Below are positions 34,474 to 45,900 of a DNA stretch of 64,000 nucleotides, piece after piece (position 1 is the first letter of the stretch; each line of letters starts with the position of its first letter). The position numbers and the translations under genes were made by a program. The stretch spans positions 694,724-758,723 of the forward strand of contig CACRSC010000031.1 of the NCBI GenBank assembly GCA_902651635.1, in the 5' to 3' direction. The notes under the pieces are model-generated. The model saw only the letters and a program-made list of their open reading frames with translations, had not been told where the DNA came from and searched no databases. This DNA is from Mastigamoeba balamuthi (Eukaryota; Evosea; Mastigamoebida; Mastigamoebidae).

Positions 34474-37400
34474 ATGTTCAAGCGGCTGACCGAGGGCCCT
34501 CGAGTACGGCCCACGTCGACGATGTCGCCGCGCGCCCTCCTGGGCCAGCAGCGGGCCTCCGTCGGCGTCACGCCCTCGGACGTGTTCTCGTCGCCCCCGT
34601 CGACCGCGCGCGAGCCGCCACCGCCCCCACCCCCGTCGTACCCGTCGTCCTCGCCGTCGCTGCTGAGGGCGGCGTCCAAGTCCGTCGACTCTCCCATGTC
34701 GACGACGTCCTCGCCGCCGGGGTCGCCGGCGTGGGACAGGATGTCAGGGTTCTCGCCTCTGTGCGAGTGCGCGATGCACGGGTGGCTCGAGCGCAACTCC
34801 AAGAAGAGATGGTACCTTCCTTTCCACCCCTTTGCTATTCCCCCATCGACGTTGCTGGGTGAGGGGTGTGGGGTTCATTGTTGGTCACAGGATACGCAAA
34901 TCTGTCCCCTCACCTCCCTTGCTCTTTTCCCTTTTGGTTCAGGGTCAGCCTCGTGGGCGACGTCTTGTGCCTCTTTCGACGGGAGCACGATTGCGCGCAC
35001 CCCCGCGGAGAGCTCACGCGGCGAGCGGAGGAGTTCCTCCAGATCGGCCCAAGCACGCTGTGCGGGCGTACATCTGGTAGACGCCTTCTCTTCCTAGTGA
35101 CACGCCGCAGGCAATTCTCAGTTCCCGCCGCCTGCAGAGACGCGGTTCGTCGTGAGGTCCGAGGTCAAGGCGATCGAGCTCGAGGCTGCAGACTCAGACC
35201 TTTCATGGCAGTGGACCAAGGTCATCAAGCAGTCCATCCGCAACGAGCGCGAGCGCCAGCACGCTGTCCGTCATCCTGCTTCCATTTATGCCGCGCTGAC
35301 ATCAAACGATATTTCGACACGCGGCAGTGCGAGATGAAGGGCCTGCTGTGCCTGAAGAAGAAGGAGTACATGTTCGCCCTGAAGGGCTCGACGCTCACCT
35401 GGACCCACAAATCGGTTCGCCATGCAACGCTCTGCCGCTCCAGCTAGCTGACAGGAACTCCCCTTCGCGTTCCTCTAAAACAGGACGGCAGAGCAGCAGG
35501 AACGCTGCCTCTGCATGGCTGCGATGTCGAGACCGACGAGTGCACCATCACCATCACAGGGAGTACGGAGCTGTTCCTTTGCGCCGGGAGCTGACGGACG
35601 AATTACATCCAAGCGTCCGAGAGCCTCGAGATCACCGCAAAAGACAGCACGGAGGCAGAGTCGTGGCACAGGGCACTCCAGAACGCGCTCGACTCGTCCA
35701 GACACATCATGACAAGCGAGGCCCTCCGCGAGAACGTCGCGGGAGCGGACATCGTCCTTATAGAGATCCCCCAGGTCACTGAAGACCTCTTCGATGTCGC
35801 GGCGGACACGGCTGCGTCGCCCTCCGGGGCTGGAGAGCTATGGGCCGCCGAGAGCGCCACGCAGACGGCAGAAGAGGTCAAACGCAAGATCGCGGCCAAG
35901 CTGCCAGCTGCAATGGGCGGGATGGGGTCTGTCGACCCAGACCACCTCATACTGAAAGCCAAGGACATGGATGTCTACGCCGTACCGGAGAACGTTAAGC
36001 TGTACGGTCGCCAACAACACGACGCCGAAACTCAGGTGGCGGACCTCATAGGTACCAGCTACCGTTCTTCCAGCTCTGCCTGAGGGCGTACTCGCTTCCG
36101 AGGCTGCAACTCGTCTTCAAATTGGAGCTGAAAGCCAAGGGGGTCGACGTGCGAAAACTGGCAGATGCCACAGAGACGAACAAGCTTGTGATGAAGGAGC
36201 TTGCTCACGAAGATCTTCTGGCACTCCTCCTCACGCGGCCCTACTTCTCCGTTCTTGGTACGACAACGCGCCGCTACCGCACTGACGCTCAGATGCCACC
36301 AGACTCGTGCTTCAAGAGGCGGCTGGAGGACGACGAGATGACAACCGCGAGATCCCGCCTCACTCGATGCGCTCTCGAACACGCCGCGTTTGTTCCTGAA
36401 ACCGCCTCACGGCTCATCGACCCCATAGTGTATCCCGAGGAGCAACCAGAGGGGACGAAACACCTGTTTTTGTGGACAACGAACCACTGAAAGTGGCGCC
36501 CCCAGACACCCTCACGTTCTGCTGTACTCTGCCAAACAAATTTGGCACCAAGATGCTCGCGATTCCAGGTGAGACACCCAGAGACCCCCCCTGCGATTCT
36601 CCTTATGCAACGCGCAGCGACCAGCACGGCAAACGAGCTCAAGCGAGTCCTTTTCCACAAGTACTCCACCATGAACCCGACGTTCACATACGCGCGCGAC
36701 TCGTCCGACTACTTCGTGAAGGTCAACGGCATCCGGTCGTACATAGAGGGTGAAATCCCCCTGCTCTCGTTTGACTACATACGGTACACTCGGTCATCCT
36801 GTACTCACAACTTACGCAAGTTGCAGCCAATCGCTCAACAACGGAGTCTCCCCGATCCGCCTCACGCTGCTGTCGACGGTCACGACGAGTCCCGTCGACA
36901 AACACGAGTATCTGCTGGTACCGAAGATGCTCGTTCAACAAGAGATTGCGTGCCACGAGGCAGTGACCAAGACCGTGCCTGTTTCCGAAGTCAAGACGCA
37001 CTACCGAATCAAGGTCCTCGAGCTCACTGCCGTCAACCCCGACGTTGTCGAGGACCTCGTTGACGTTACCAGCAGCACGCTGGACGTGTGCTTCTACGTC
37101 TCAGCCGAGATATATCACGGTGTCGTGACGATCGCGCCGCAGCAGACTACATCTCAAGTGCGCGTTGTCAAGCAGCTCGAGCAGTCGAAGGAGCTGCCGC
37201 CGATGGTCGTGTTCTTCGACCAGTGGTTCGACTTTGGCATCGAGATTTGCGACCTGCCAAAGGCGTGCCGCGTGGGATTCACGATGTACGCTCGCTACAA
37301 CATCGGGCAGAACGCGGGCAAAGAGATTCCAATCGCGTGGGTCAACTACCAACCGGTGGCGCACGACGGCGTCCTGCGGGTGTTCAACCGCGACCTCACG

Positions 37401-39263
37401 ATGTGGAATGGCGGTAAGGCAAAGCCCACGGCCACTGTTATGGAGAACACGCTCGACCAGAAGCCTACCACTCTCCGTCTGTCGTTTGACGAGTACGAGT
37501 CTGTGCCCGTCTTCTGCCCACCGGAAGTGGTCTCGTTCTCGCCACCTCCGACGCCGAGAGGTAGAACTCTCGAGGAGGGCACCCTACCCGATGACCAGAC
37601 GAAGAAGCTGCTCGACCAGATCGTCCAGCAGGACGCGCTAATGGAGATACACCCCGAGACGAAGCAGCTGCTGTTCAAGTACCGAGCGTACCTCAAAACC
37701 ATTCCCAAGGCGCTCCCGAAGTTCCTGCTCTCTGTCAACTGGGCGCTGGGCGAGCAGGTGCTCGAGGCGCACAAACTCCTCAGGGAGTGGGAGAGGATAA
37801 CGTACATCACTGCCCTCGAGCTCCTCGACTGGAAGATATCGGACCCGGTTGTCAGGGAGTTCGCGGTGCACCACCTTGAGGAGCTGTCCGACACCGACTT
37901 GTCCGAGTACCTCGTGCAGCTCGTCACCGTGTTTAAGTGCGAGCCGTACCACGACTGCGCGCTGTCGCGGTTCCTGCTCAAGCGAGCTCTGCTCAACGAG
38001 ATCATCATCGGACACCAGCTGTTCTGGCTCCTCAAGGCCGAGCTGCGCACGTCCGTAGCCCGCTGCGGCGTCCTTCTCGAGGCCTATCTCCGAGGGTGTG
38101 GCAACGCGTGCCTCGGCAGGCTCCGTGAGGAGGAAGAGGTCATCAACAGGCTCTCCGGGATCGCTGGCATCGTAAAGGAGACGAAGAAGGACGATAGACC
38201 AGCAGTGCTGCAGTACGAGCTGCGCAAGCTGCCCATCCCTCCCAGGCTGCAGCTGCCGTTGTTCCCGCACTTCGAGTTCTGCTCTCTCGACCTGTCGCGA
38301 TGCAGACACATGGTGACCCTACTCGGCGGCTTGTTCTCGGCTTGTCTAAACATGCCATCACAGAAATCCAAGAAGGTCCCGCTGTGGCTCAACTTCAAGA
38401 ACTCGGACACGGACGGAGGGTCTCTCACGGTCATGTTCAAGCAAGGAGACGACCTCAGACAGGACGCCCTCACTCTCCAGATGCTCCGGCTAATGGACAA
38501 GGCTCGTCGTCCAGTTTCTGTCGCCGCCATTCGATTGACAAACACACGGCAGATGTGGAAGGAGGAGGGCCTGGATCTGAAGCTCGTTATCTACAACGTC
38601 GTCGTCACCGCACTGGGCGAGGGAATGGTGGAGATCGTGATGAACTCGGAGACCATCGGCGCGATAAACAGGCAGCACGGCGGCACCTCTGCAGTCTTCC
38701 GCCAGGACGTCATCAGCAAGTGGCTGCACGCGAAGATACCGGATAAAGACGAGTTCGAAAAGGCCGTCAACAACTTCGCCCTCTCGTGTGCGGCCTACTG
38801 TGTGGCGACGTACGTCCTGGGCATTGGCGACAGGCACAACGACAACATCATGATCCGCAAGGACGGGCGTCTGTTCCACATCGACTTTGGCCACATCCTG
38901 GGGCACTTCAAGAAAAAGATGGGCATCAAGAGGGAGCGCGCCCCGTTCATCTTCACGCCGCAGATGGCGTTCCTTCTGCAGGAGGGCAGCGGCGAGGCCT
39001 ACAGACTGTTCCTCGCGTCGTGCACTCGCGCGTTCATTGCCCTGCGAAAGCGGGCCGACATTTTCATCGTGCTGTTCTCGATGACTCTGTGCGCGGGGCT
39101 GCCGGAGGTGAACACAGCGGACGACATCGCGTTCCTGAGGGAGAGGCTGCGCCTCGACCTCGGAGACGAGGAGGCTGGGCAGCTGTTCCTGAAGCTCGTG
39201 GAGCAGAGCCTGCACACAATCGGCACACAGCTCATGGACCTGATACACATCCTAGCCAACTAA
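34474..39263 (+). CDS. Class I-type phosphoinositide 3-kinase with N-terminal tandem PH domains
   Basis: Ten exons (34474-34811, 34943-35076, 35138-35265, 35328-35414, 35484-35562, 35614-36035, 36074-36257, 36440-36568, 36618-36783, 36827-39263) give 1367 aa. After a Ser/Pro-rich head come two PH domains (MHGWLERNSKKRWVSLVG; MKGLLCLKKKEYMFALKG). A ubiquitin-fold region (about 380-490) may be an ABD-like domain. The PI3K Ras-binding domain follows (TANELKRVLFHKY, DYFVKVNGIRSYIEGEIP), then C2, the helical PIK domain and the lipid kinase: FKQGDDLRQDALTLQML, VLGIGDRHNDNIM and HIDFGHILGHF. The catalytic and activation loops are intact. It would make PI(3,4,5)P3 at the membrane under Ras control. 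The exon 7-8 junction (intron 36258-36439) is the least certain. Confidence 0.88.
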
Positions 39264-39637
39264 GATAAATGCAGCGACGTGCCTATGCACGACTCTTCTC
39301 TGTACACTTCAGTTGAAGCTCTGCTTTATTCCTCTAACTGTACGAGAGGGCTCCTCGTTTGCGTAATGATGATGAACGGCACGACTGCCCCGTTATGCGT
39401 CTCCGGAAGATGCGCGTATCTCATATGTAAGTACATTTTCCTCGTACGGAAAGCGGAGAAGACCGAGCTCGACCAACCATCCGTCACGCAAGGTGCGCTC
39501 CGTTACTGAGGCCATCGCCCCCGCGCCGTCGCCCACGAGTGGACACAAGGGGATGAATATCTGACCTCCGGATTTCTGAGCTATTTTTGTCCGCGGCAGA
39601 GGAGACCGAGCAGGCGCAGAGGCACAGCCACCGAGGG
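39264..39637. other. Intergenic region
   Basis: 374 bp between the PI3K stop and the RING-CH start, both on the plus strand. No supported feature. Confidence 0.5.
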
Positions 39638-41277
39638 ATGAACAAATCAAGAGATTTCGGCGTGGCGTACGACCAGCCCGTGTGCCGCAACTGCCACGAG
39701 GGCGGCGCTGGCCTTATCAGCCCGTGCATGTGCAGCGGCACTATCAAGGCGCATCATCAGCTGTCGCGCCCAGTCTGACCCATCAATGCCCGCACAGTGG
39801 GTACACAGAGAGTGCCTGGACACATGGAGGAGCGTTAGCCCCAACAGAGCTTCGTTCTATCGCTGCGACACGTGCCGTTTTCCTTACAAGTGAGGCACAT
39901 CGCTGCGCCGAGTGGGGCGAGCGCTCTCGACTGACTGCGTCCAGAATGAGGCTGAAGAAGGGCGGGGCGTGCAAGGCAACGACAGTGTTCTGGGTAAAGA
40001 CTATCCGCGACTTCAGCCTGTTGTTCCTCGTGGTCAGTCTGATCGTCATCGTTCTGGGCCTGATCATGTGGGGAATCCAGGAAGCCGTATGCCACTTTGG
40101 TTGTTGGCTCCATCGTAACACCCCCCTTTTTATGCACCAACAGACGGACTTCAATGTGGTGCTTGGCGAGGGAGACGCGAGAGTGGCTTTTGACCACGCT
40201 GAGACAGAGATATGGGTTTACGGATTCCTCCTCCTGTTCCTCCTGTTGGGACTCTTTGGCTGCTTCTTCGCATGCGTCAGATTGTACATCTGCTCTCTCC
40301 AAATCCCATTGTTGCTAACCGCTCGCCGGCACAACAGCTGTGGGAGCTGTAAGAGCCCAGCGCCGTACTACACCTACGACACGTACCCCTATCGCGATCC
40401 GTTCATGTCGTGGTTTGGGCTGTACCTGATGATGGGCCCTGCAACTGGTCCTGGCCGCTGCGACTGCTGTGACTGCACATGCCTTCCCGGCACGTCCTCT
40501 CCCATCGAAGACGTTGCTCGTCGCCGTGGAGCCTGCGACTGCATCTGCGGAGGGGGAGGCACATTCACCTGCATACCTGCAGACGGCGTTTGCGAGTCAT
40601 GCGACTGTAAGGAACTCGCTGGGGTGCGACACCAGTACCTGTTGGCCTTTATACTCAACTCAATATAGGATGATGCCGGTGCTGCCTGCCTTCTCATTCT
40701 CCTGTTACTTCTGCTGGTGTTCGTGTTCGTCGGGGTGCTCGTTGGGGCTGCGCTTGTGGGGTGGCTGATGCTCACGATCGTCACGAAGCACCTGAATGCA
40801 CTCCGGCTGTTCCAACGGACCAAGGTGCTCGAGGTTCTGGATCTGAGCCGCGACCCCATTCCAGACGACGCCATAACAATCGCTGTGGACGACGAGGACT
40901 CAGCACACGCCGTGGCAGCAGCAGCAGCTGAAGATGAGGTTGTTCCTCCTGCTCCACCCCTGGACGCTCCTTTGCCTGCTATCATGAAGAAGCACGAGAT
41001 CAACGCGATGTCGTACGAGGAAAACGCCACAGAACTCGCGGAGCTGAGCTCTCCAGAGATGGCTCCAATTGGCGGATCCGGCAGAAATGTTATTGGGCCT
41101 CACCTGACGCAGCTGAGAGCCGAGTCGCCACCGGAGGGCAATGCTCCACAAGAGGGTTTCCACGCTGGAAACACTGGAACCCTTCACCACGCAGGACTTG
41201 CAGGTCTATCCTTGTCACGTGATATCGCCATCGGCGCTCCTCCGGTCGCTCAGAGAGGCTTCAAGACTACTCTTTGA
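39638..41277 (+). CDS. Membrane RING-CH (MARCH-type) ubiquitin ligase
   Basis: Six exons (39638-39748, 39798-39889, 39945-40086, 40144-40283, 40338-40623, 40669-41277) give 459 aa. The N-terminal C4HC3 RING-CH is complete: VCRNCHEGGAGLISPCMCSG, WVHRECLDTW, then YRCDTCRFPYK. At least three hydrophobic segments follow (LLFLVVSLIVIVLGLIMW; WVYGFLLLFLLLGLFGCFF; a Leu/Val-rich one at about 255-285), with a Cys-rich loop between the last two (CDCCDCTCLPG). MARCH ligases ubiquitinate membrane proteins. Intron 1 uses a GC donor (AAG|GCGCAT), fixed by the conserved SGTIK-WVHREC junction. The last exon is duplicated at 45901-46444. AATAAA lies 13 bp after the stop and the TIR element starts at once. 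Confidence 0.85.
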
Positions 41278-41298
41278 TCACTGACAGCAAATAAAGAC

Positions 41299-42175
41299 AC
41301 TCAGCATGTGTTTCAGAGATGGTTCAAGAATGGGGGGGGTCCCCAGTCCCCACAGCACCAAGCAGGCAGAACAGCTGGGCGAGCACACCGAGTATTGCTG
41401 AGTTTATTGGGCGAGATAGAGATCGGGGTGCGGGCATCTGTGGCCTCGATTGCTTTTCTTTGCCAGGACAGAGCGGGGGGACTGTGGGCGGAGGGGAAAA
41501 GAGGCCACGAGAAAACCTCTGCCCATTTCAGCTCTTCCTGATCAACTGCGATCGGGTCCGGCGAGTCCGAGATGTGCTGCATCGGGAGGGTTGATGACGA
41601 CAACGGCCGTGGCGGCGGATGAGCGGCAGCAGCGCGAGGAAGGGCAGCGCCTGCAGGTGAGCGCGCGACAGTCTTTAGCTTCTCGACGGGGATCTGCCCA
41701 ACAACGTACGCACAACGCACAACGCGGAGGGAGGCGGCGGCGAACACCTGTAAGCTGGCAGACTCGGCAACAGCTGGCTGTGAGAATTCTATAAAAACCG
41801 GGATAACCGAAGGAGCGAAATAGGTTTATCAATAAAAGAAACGGATCCGAAAGGTAGATGCGGATGATCAGGCCACCGCCACGCTGGTCTTCTGGGATGG
41901 CACACGCGGCGTCGAAGGTGGCGAGGGCGCGACGGCGATGGACTGGGTGGTCCCTCCGAGCCCGGCGTGGGGAACTGGCAGTGTTGCGTTTGGTTGTCGT
42001 CGCTGCTCGAGTGGAAGGACTGGGGCTGTCACTGCCGCCCACCCCATCCCCCTCGCCCAGGCCACAGTCTCAGCCCCCCTGCAGAGAGAGAGAGAGAGAG
42101 AGACACGGTCATGCGACGCCGAGCCGCGCACATCGGAGGGGAGGCAAAGCAAAGGGCAGAAACGGGGGGCTGGTG
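41299..42175 (+). repeat. Long terminal inverted repeat, element A left
   Basis: About 0.87 kb starting ACTCAGCATG just after the RING-CH polyadenylation signal. It matches 44611-45340 and about 58175-59066 in reverse orientation and 46466-about 47338 directly. It includes a (GA)n tract at 42080-42103 whose length differs between copies. No gene is supported inside. Confidence 0.85.
42080..42103. repeat. (GA)n microsatellite
   Basis: GA dinucleotide tract inside the left inverted repeat of element A; shorter in element B (about 47250-47267), showing slippage since duplication. Confidence 0.9.
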
Positions 42176-43406
42176 GAGAAGCGCACAGCACGCCGAACTC
42201 GCTCACGCCCAGACGACGACAGAACGTGCGACGCACGTGGTGACCCCCTTGCCACTTGGACTCCCTACGACCTCGCTTGACTCGCCCCGAACGCCCAGCC
42301 TGACACGCCACCCTGACCAGCCGCTCACCTATAGCGCCAGGGCAGCAACAGCGCAGGCCCAGGGGCCGGCCAGGTTCCCCGCGCGGGAGGAGCACAGCGC
42401 CGCATATCAGACGTTCGGGTCACTGTGGGACGCGCAACGCACGCGAGCGGTGAGACGCAGGGGGTGAGAAACCGCAGCCGTGGCAGAACGAAGCGCGCGG
42501 ATGGGGCGCGGCGGCGGGACGAGGGGTTTAAGAACGGAAACCTGCAGCGGAAGAAAAGGCCGGATGGGGGGAGAGCGGAGGGCGCACGGGAATCGTAGGG
42601 CAGGCAGGGAGCTGAGGAGTTCTCGGGCTATGTCTGGCGGTGACAGGTGACACGCCCTTCCGGGCCGCGCTTAGGGCGCGCCGCGTCTTGCTGCGCGAGG
42701 CCCGGTGTTGATAACATCTCGCCTGTGTTGTGGTATTTCTCTTGAGCGACAGCACCCGAAAAGAACCGCCCAAGGGCTGGCTGGATTCACAAGGGGACTA
42801 CCCATCCCGCATGCGCCCCGCGCACCAGAAGACGTCATAGTTTGCGTATTCGTGGCCTCTGGGTCGCGAAAAGACAACAACCCCCAGATTTTTCCCGATT
42901 ACCGCGGATAAAAATGAGTTCGCGCGCCACACCTGACCCCCGGCCGCGGGCCGTTCCCACCCCATCTTAATCACACAGTACTGATACCACTACGAGCATG
43001 TAGCATACTACAACCGCCAACGCCCTCTCGTCCTCACACGCGATTATTTGTCCTTAACGCACAGATACTTTGAGAAAAGCGTCTGTTTTCCGGGCGTCGT
43101 TCGATTACGAAGGCACGCGCGCCACTAGCCTCGACTTGAAGAAGTACAATCTATTAAGCAATTGTCCACCGGATAACGCCATGATTCACATCGGAGCTAT
43201 TGACTTTTCTGGCGCGAAACGCTGTGCAAGGCAAAGAAACCATACGAGCTCGAAATCGGGCTCTTTGATGAGAACTCAAGCTCGTCACGAAAGAGACACT
43301 TTCCCCCTAGATAGTTTTTGAAGATACCCAGGCTCTGGTGATGTCACCCACTCTTTTGCTGAGCCATATCGCAATAGAATATCTGGCATCTCTTTCTGCG
43401 CAAAAA
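42176..43406. other. Unknown region inside element A
   Basis: 1.23 kb between the left inverted repeat and the F-box gene, nearly identical in copy B. A short coding-like stretch at about 43078-43290 (FDYEGTRATSLDLKKYN; MIHIGAIDFSG; then another frame with KKPYELEIGLFDENSS) may be an exon or relic. Otherwise nothing is recognised. Confidence 0.4.
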
Positions 43407-44471
43407 ATGGCTGGCCCCCCAAAGAAGCGTGCAGCACTCAGGAAGGCCGAGAGCCTGGCGGATTTCCTCAGGAGGATGCCCGAGCTGCAGATGCTCGTGC
43501 TGTTGTTCCTGGACTGGCCAGCACTGTGCTCGTTGGCCTGCACGTGCCAGTTCTTCCGCGATCTGTCTTATGCAGAGGCAACTCGCCGTGCCGAAATACG
43601 TATTTGCAATTGCCGGGAGCCTGCGTGGATTCTCGATCACCTGCAACTGTTTCCACCTCTACACAAGGCCCAGTCACTAGTCATTCAGCCAAGGGTCGGC
43701 AACAGGAGCAATTCTGCATCGAGTATGTGTGCCCCACTTCCTCTTCTCGTCACTACAGTTCTATCTGGAGTTGTACAACAGGCACCCCTGCTGAGAGTCC
43801 TTGATCTAGGGCCTCTCGCCCTGGAACCAGGAGCTGCTGCTGCTCTTGCAGAAGCAAACCTCGAGTTTCTGGAAATCCTGTCTCTGTTTCTGCCAATCTC
43901 TGACAAGGTCAATGAATTTCGCACCCTGGGAAGTGCCCTGACATATAAATTTCCCAAATTGCATTCAATTTCACTGTTCTACTGTGGAACAGCAAATCCA
44001 AAATCTGGAACTGTTATAGGAGATGCAGTATGTGCTGGTATGAGGGACTCTATACACGTGTCCTCTTTCTTTCTTGATCCAGATGATTCTGATTTGAATA
44101 CAGGAACTGAAGGTACTGCTCTGGCTGGAGAAATATCGTCATTTAGCTCTCGCTTATCTGTATTAAATATTGGAGCTTCCCTTTCTGCCGTGGTAAAAAT
44201 GCTAGAGGACCTCAGAGATATCAGGGACATTGTTCTGGAACGTCAGAAAAGGGCAGCAGAAATGCAGATTCCGAGCCTCATTTTTCTCTCTGTGGAACGT
44301 GCCCGACTGGACACTGTCTTATTAATAGAGAGCTGTCGCACACTTTCCCATACTTGTCCTGCACTGGTCACACTGAGGACAACCAGCAGAGGAATTGCAC
44401 AGTTCTTTCACAAATGTGCGCCAAACGTGGTCTTTCAAGGGCTTGAGAAGGCCTCAGATAAGGCAAAATAA
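43407..44471 (+). CDS. F-box protein carried by the TIR element
   Basis: One uninterrupted 354-residue frame. An F-box-like segment at residues 20-65 reads LRRMPELQMLVLLFLDWPAL and CTCQFFRDLSYAEA. The rest has irregular leucine-rich segments (LRVLDLGPLALEPG, LEFLEILSLFLPIS). F-box proteins link substrates to SCF ubiquitin ligases. It lacks introns and is markedly AT-richer than host genes, both unlike its neighbours, consistent with transfer by or co-evolution with the element. The ATG at 43407 is chosen because the upstream in-frame ATG is not usable in copy B. A broken copy lies at 48573-49630. Confidence 0.6.
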   Translation: MAGPPKKRAALRKAESLADFLRRMPELQMLVLLFLDWPALCSLACTCQFFRDLSYAEATRRAEIRICNCREPAWILDHLQLFPPLHKAQSLVIQPRVGNRSNSASSMCAPLPLLVTTVLSGVVQQAPLLRVLDLGPLALEPGAAAALAEANLEFLEILSLFLPISDKVNEFRTLGSALTYKFPKLHSISLFYCGTANPKSGTVIGDAVCAGMRDSIHVSSFFLDPDDSDLNTGTEGTALAGEISSFSSRLSVLNIGASLSAVVKMLEDLRDIRDIVLERQKRAAEMQIPSLIFLSVERARLDTVLLIESCRTLSHTCPALVTLRTTSRGIAQFFHKCAPNVVFQGLEKASDKAK

Positions 44472-44610
44472 ATCCTTGATCCCTGGATTAGGCAAAGACT
44501 TAGAATAAAGTGTCTTTGTTCAATGAATGATCTTTGGCAAAAGCAGCAACAAATACAATATTGTGTAACAGTATTAAATTACCTTCCTCTTCTTTCTCTT
44601 TTCTTTTTAT

Positions 44611-45340
44611 GGGGGGCTGAGACTGTGGCCTGGGCGAGGGAGATGGGGTGGGCGGCAGTGACAGCCCCAGTCCTTCCACTCGAGCAGCGACAACAACCAA
44701 ATGCAACACTGCCAGTTCCCCACACCGGGCTCAGAGGGACCACCCAGTCCATCGCCGTCGCGCCCTCGCCACCTTCAATGCCACGTGTGCCATCCCAGAA
44801 GACCAGCGTGGTGGTGGCCTGATCATCCGCATCTACCTTTCGGATCTGTTTCTTTTATTGATAAACCTATTTCACTCCTTCGGTTATCCCAGTTTTTATA
44901 GAATTCTCACAGCCAGCTGTTGCCGAGTCTGCCAGCTTACAGGTGTTCGCCGCCGCCTCCCTCCACGTTGTGCGTTGTGTGTACGTTGTTGGGCAGATCC
45001 CCGTTGAGAAGCTAAAGACTGTCGCGCGCTCACCTGCAGGCGCTGCCCTTCCTCGCGCTGCTGCCGCTCATCCGCCGCCACGGCCGTTGTCGTCATCAAC
45101 CCTCCCGATGCAGCACATCTCGGACCTGCTGGACCCGATCACAGTTGATCAGGAAGAGCTGAAATGGGCAGAGGTTTTCTCGTGGCCTCTTTTCCCCTCC
45201 GCCCACAGTCCCCCCGCTCTGTCCTGGCAAAGCAAAAGCAATTGAGGCCACAGATGCCCGCACCCCGATCTCTATCTCGCCCAATAAACTCAGTGATACT
45301 CGGTGTGCTCGCCCAGCTGTTCTCGCTTGCTTGGTGCTGT
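44611..45340 (-). repeat. Terminal inverted repeat, element A right (truncated)
   Basis: 730 bp, reverse complement of roughly 41350-42078. It lacks both the outermost 50 bp and the innermost 90 bp of the full repeat. Some CpG sites of the left copy read TpG or CpA here. Confidence 0.85.
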
Positions 45341-45361
45341 CACGTCAATCACGTTTACGTT

Positions 45362-45740
45362 CCGTAGCGGAAGCAACTCCGCTACATGCCGCTACACAGA
45401 CCTCCGCTACGCACTGTAGCGGAAGCAGAAAAGCGTAGCGGCATGTAGCGGAAGGTGTGTAGCGGCATGTAGCAGAGGATAAGTGTAGCGGCGCGTAGCG
45501 GACCCACATGTAGCGGCATGTAGCGGAGGATTGGTGTAGCGGCGCGTAGCGGACCCAAATGTAGCGGCATGTAGCGGAGAATTTGTGTAGCGGCGCGTAG
45601 CGAACCCAAATGTAGCGGCATGTAGCGGAGGATTTGTGTAGCGGCACGTAGCGGACCCTCATGTAGCGGAGTGTAGTGAAAGGCTGTGTTGCAACAGTGT
45701 GTAGCGGAGGCTGCGTAGCGGCATGTAGCGGAAGTCTATG
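45362..45740. repeat. GTAGCGG minisatellite, about 51-bp period
   Basis: Imperfect array built on GTAGCGG. The clearest part (about 45487-45640) has three successive 51-bp units, each with four GTAGCGG-type cores (for example GTAGCGGCGCGTAGCGGACC). Edges degrade into irregular cores. It lies just outside element A. Confidence 0.9.
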
Positions 45741-45900
45741 TGATTCAGTGCAGATAGTTATTTTAGTTTACGTCATTTGTGTGCTGTGCTAGCTGGACAG
45801 ACAGGTGAGCAGTAATGCAGTTGGAAGCAGGTTCTCAGGAAGCCACAGCAGGTGGGCCTTGTGCACTGATGGCGTCGAGGCAACATCAGGGAGATGTTGN
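45741..45900. other. Unassigned sequence ending in an ambiguous base
   Basis: 160 bp with no feature, ending in the only N of the window (45900). The duplicated RING-CH exon begins at the next base, so this is likely an assembly join or unresolved base. Confidence 0.7.

Larger units (their letters stand above)
40734..44600. repeat. Segmental duplication, copy A
   Basis: About 3.87 kb that recurs at 45901-49750 in the same orientation. It spans most of the last RING-CH exon, the left inverted repeat, the unknown 1.1-kb region and the F-box gene. The first 2.6 kb is almost identical to copy B; the F-box part differs at several percent. Confidence 0.92.
41299..45340. mobile_element. Long-TIR DNA transposon-like element A (internally deleted)
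   Basis: Bounded by inverted copies of one sequence: left 41299-about 42175, right 44611-45340. Between them lie an unknown region and an F-box gene. Compared with copy B, the right repeat follows the F-box gene directly at about 44605, so some 2.6 kb of interior is missing, and about 50 bp of the outer right end is lost. No transposase is present here, so this copy would be non-autonomous. The termini read ACTCAGCATG. No convincing target-site duplication is seen. Confidence 0.65.

Noticed and set aside
35592-35594. In-frame TGA inside the second PH domain of the PI3K gene, at first suggesting stop-codon reassignment or selenocysteine
   Set aside because: A normal 51-nt intron (35563-35613, GTACGG to CCAAG) removes it and yields a better PH sequence; no other gene needs TGA read-through.
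45362-45740. Coding repeat protein on the minus strand
   Set aside because: The repeated peptide frames simply translate the GTAGCGG minisatellite; no start, splice signal or flanking coding sequence supports a gene.
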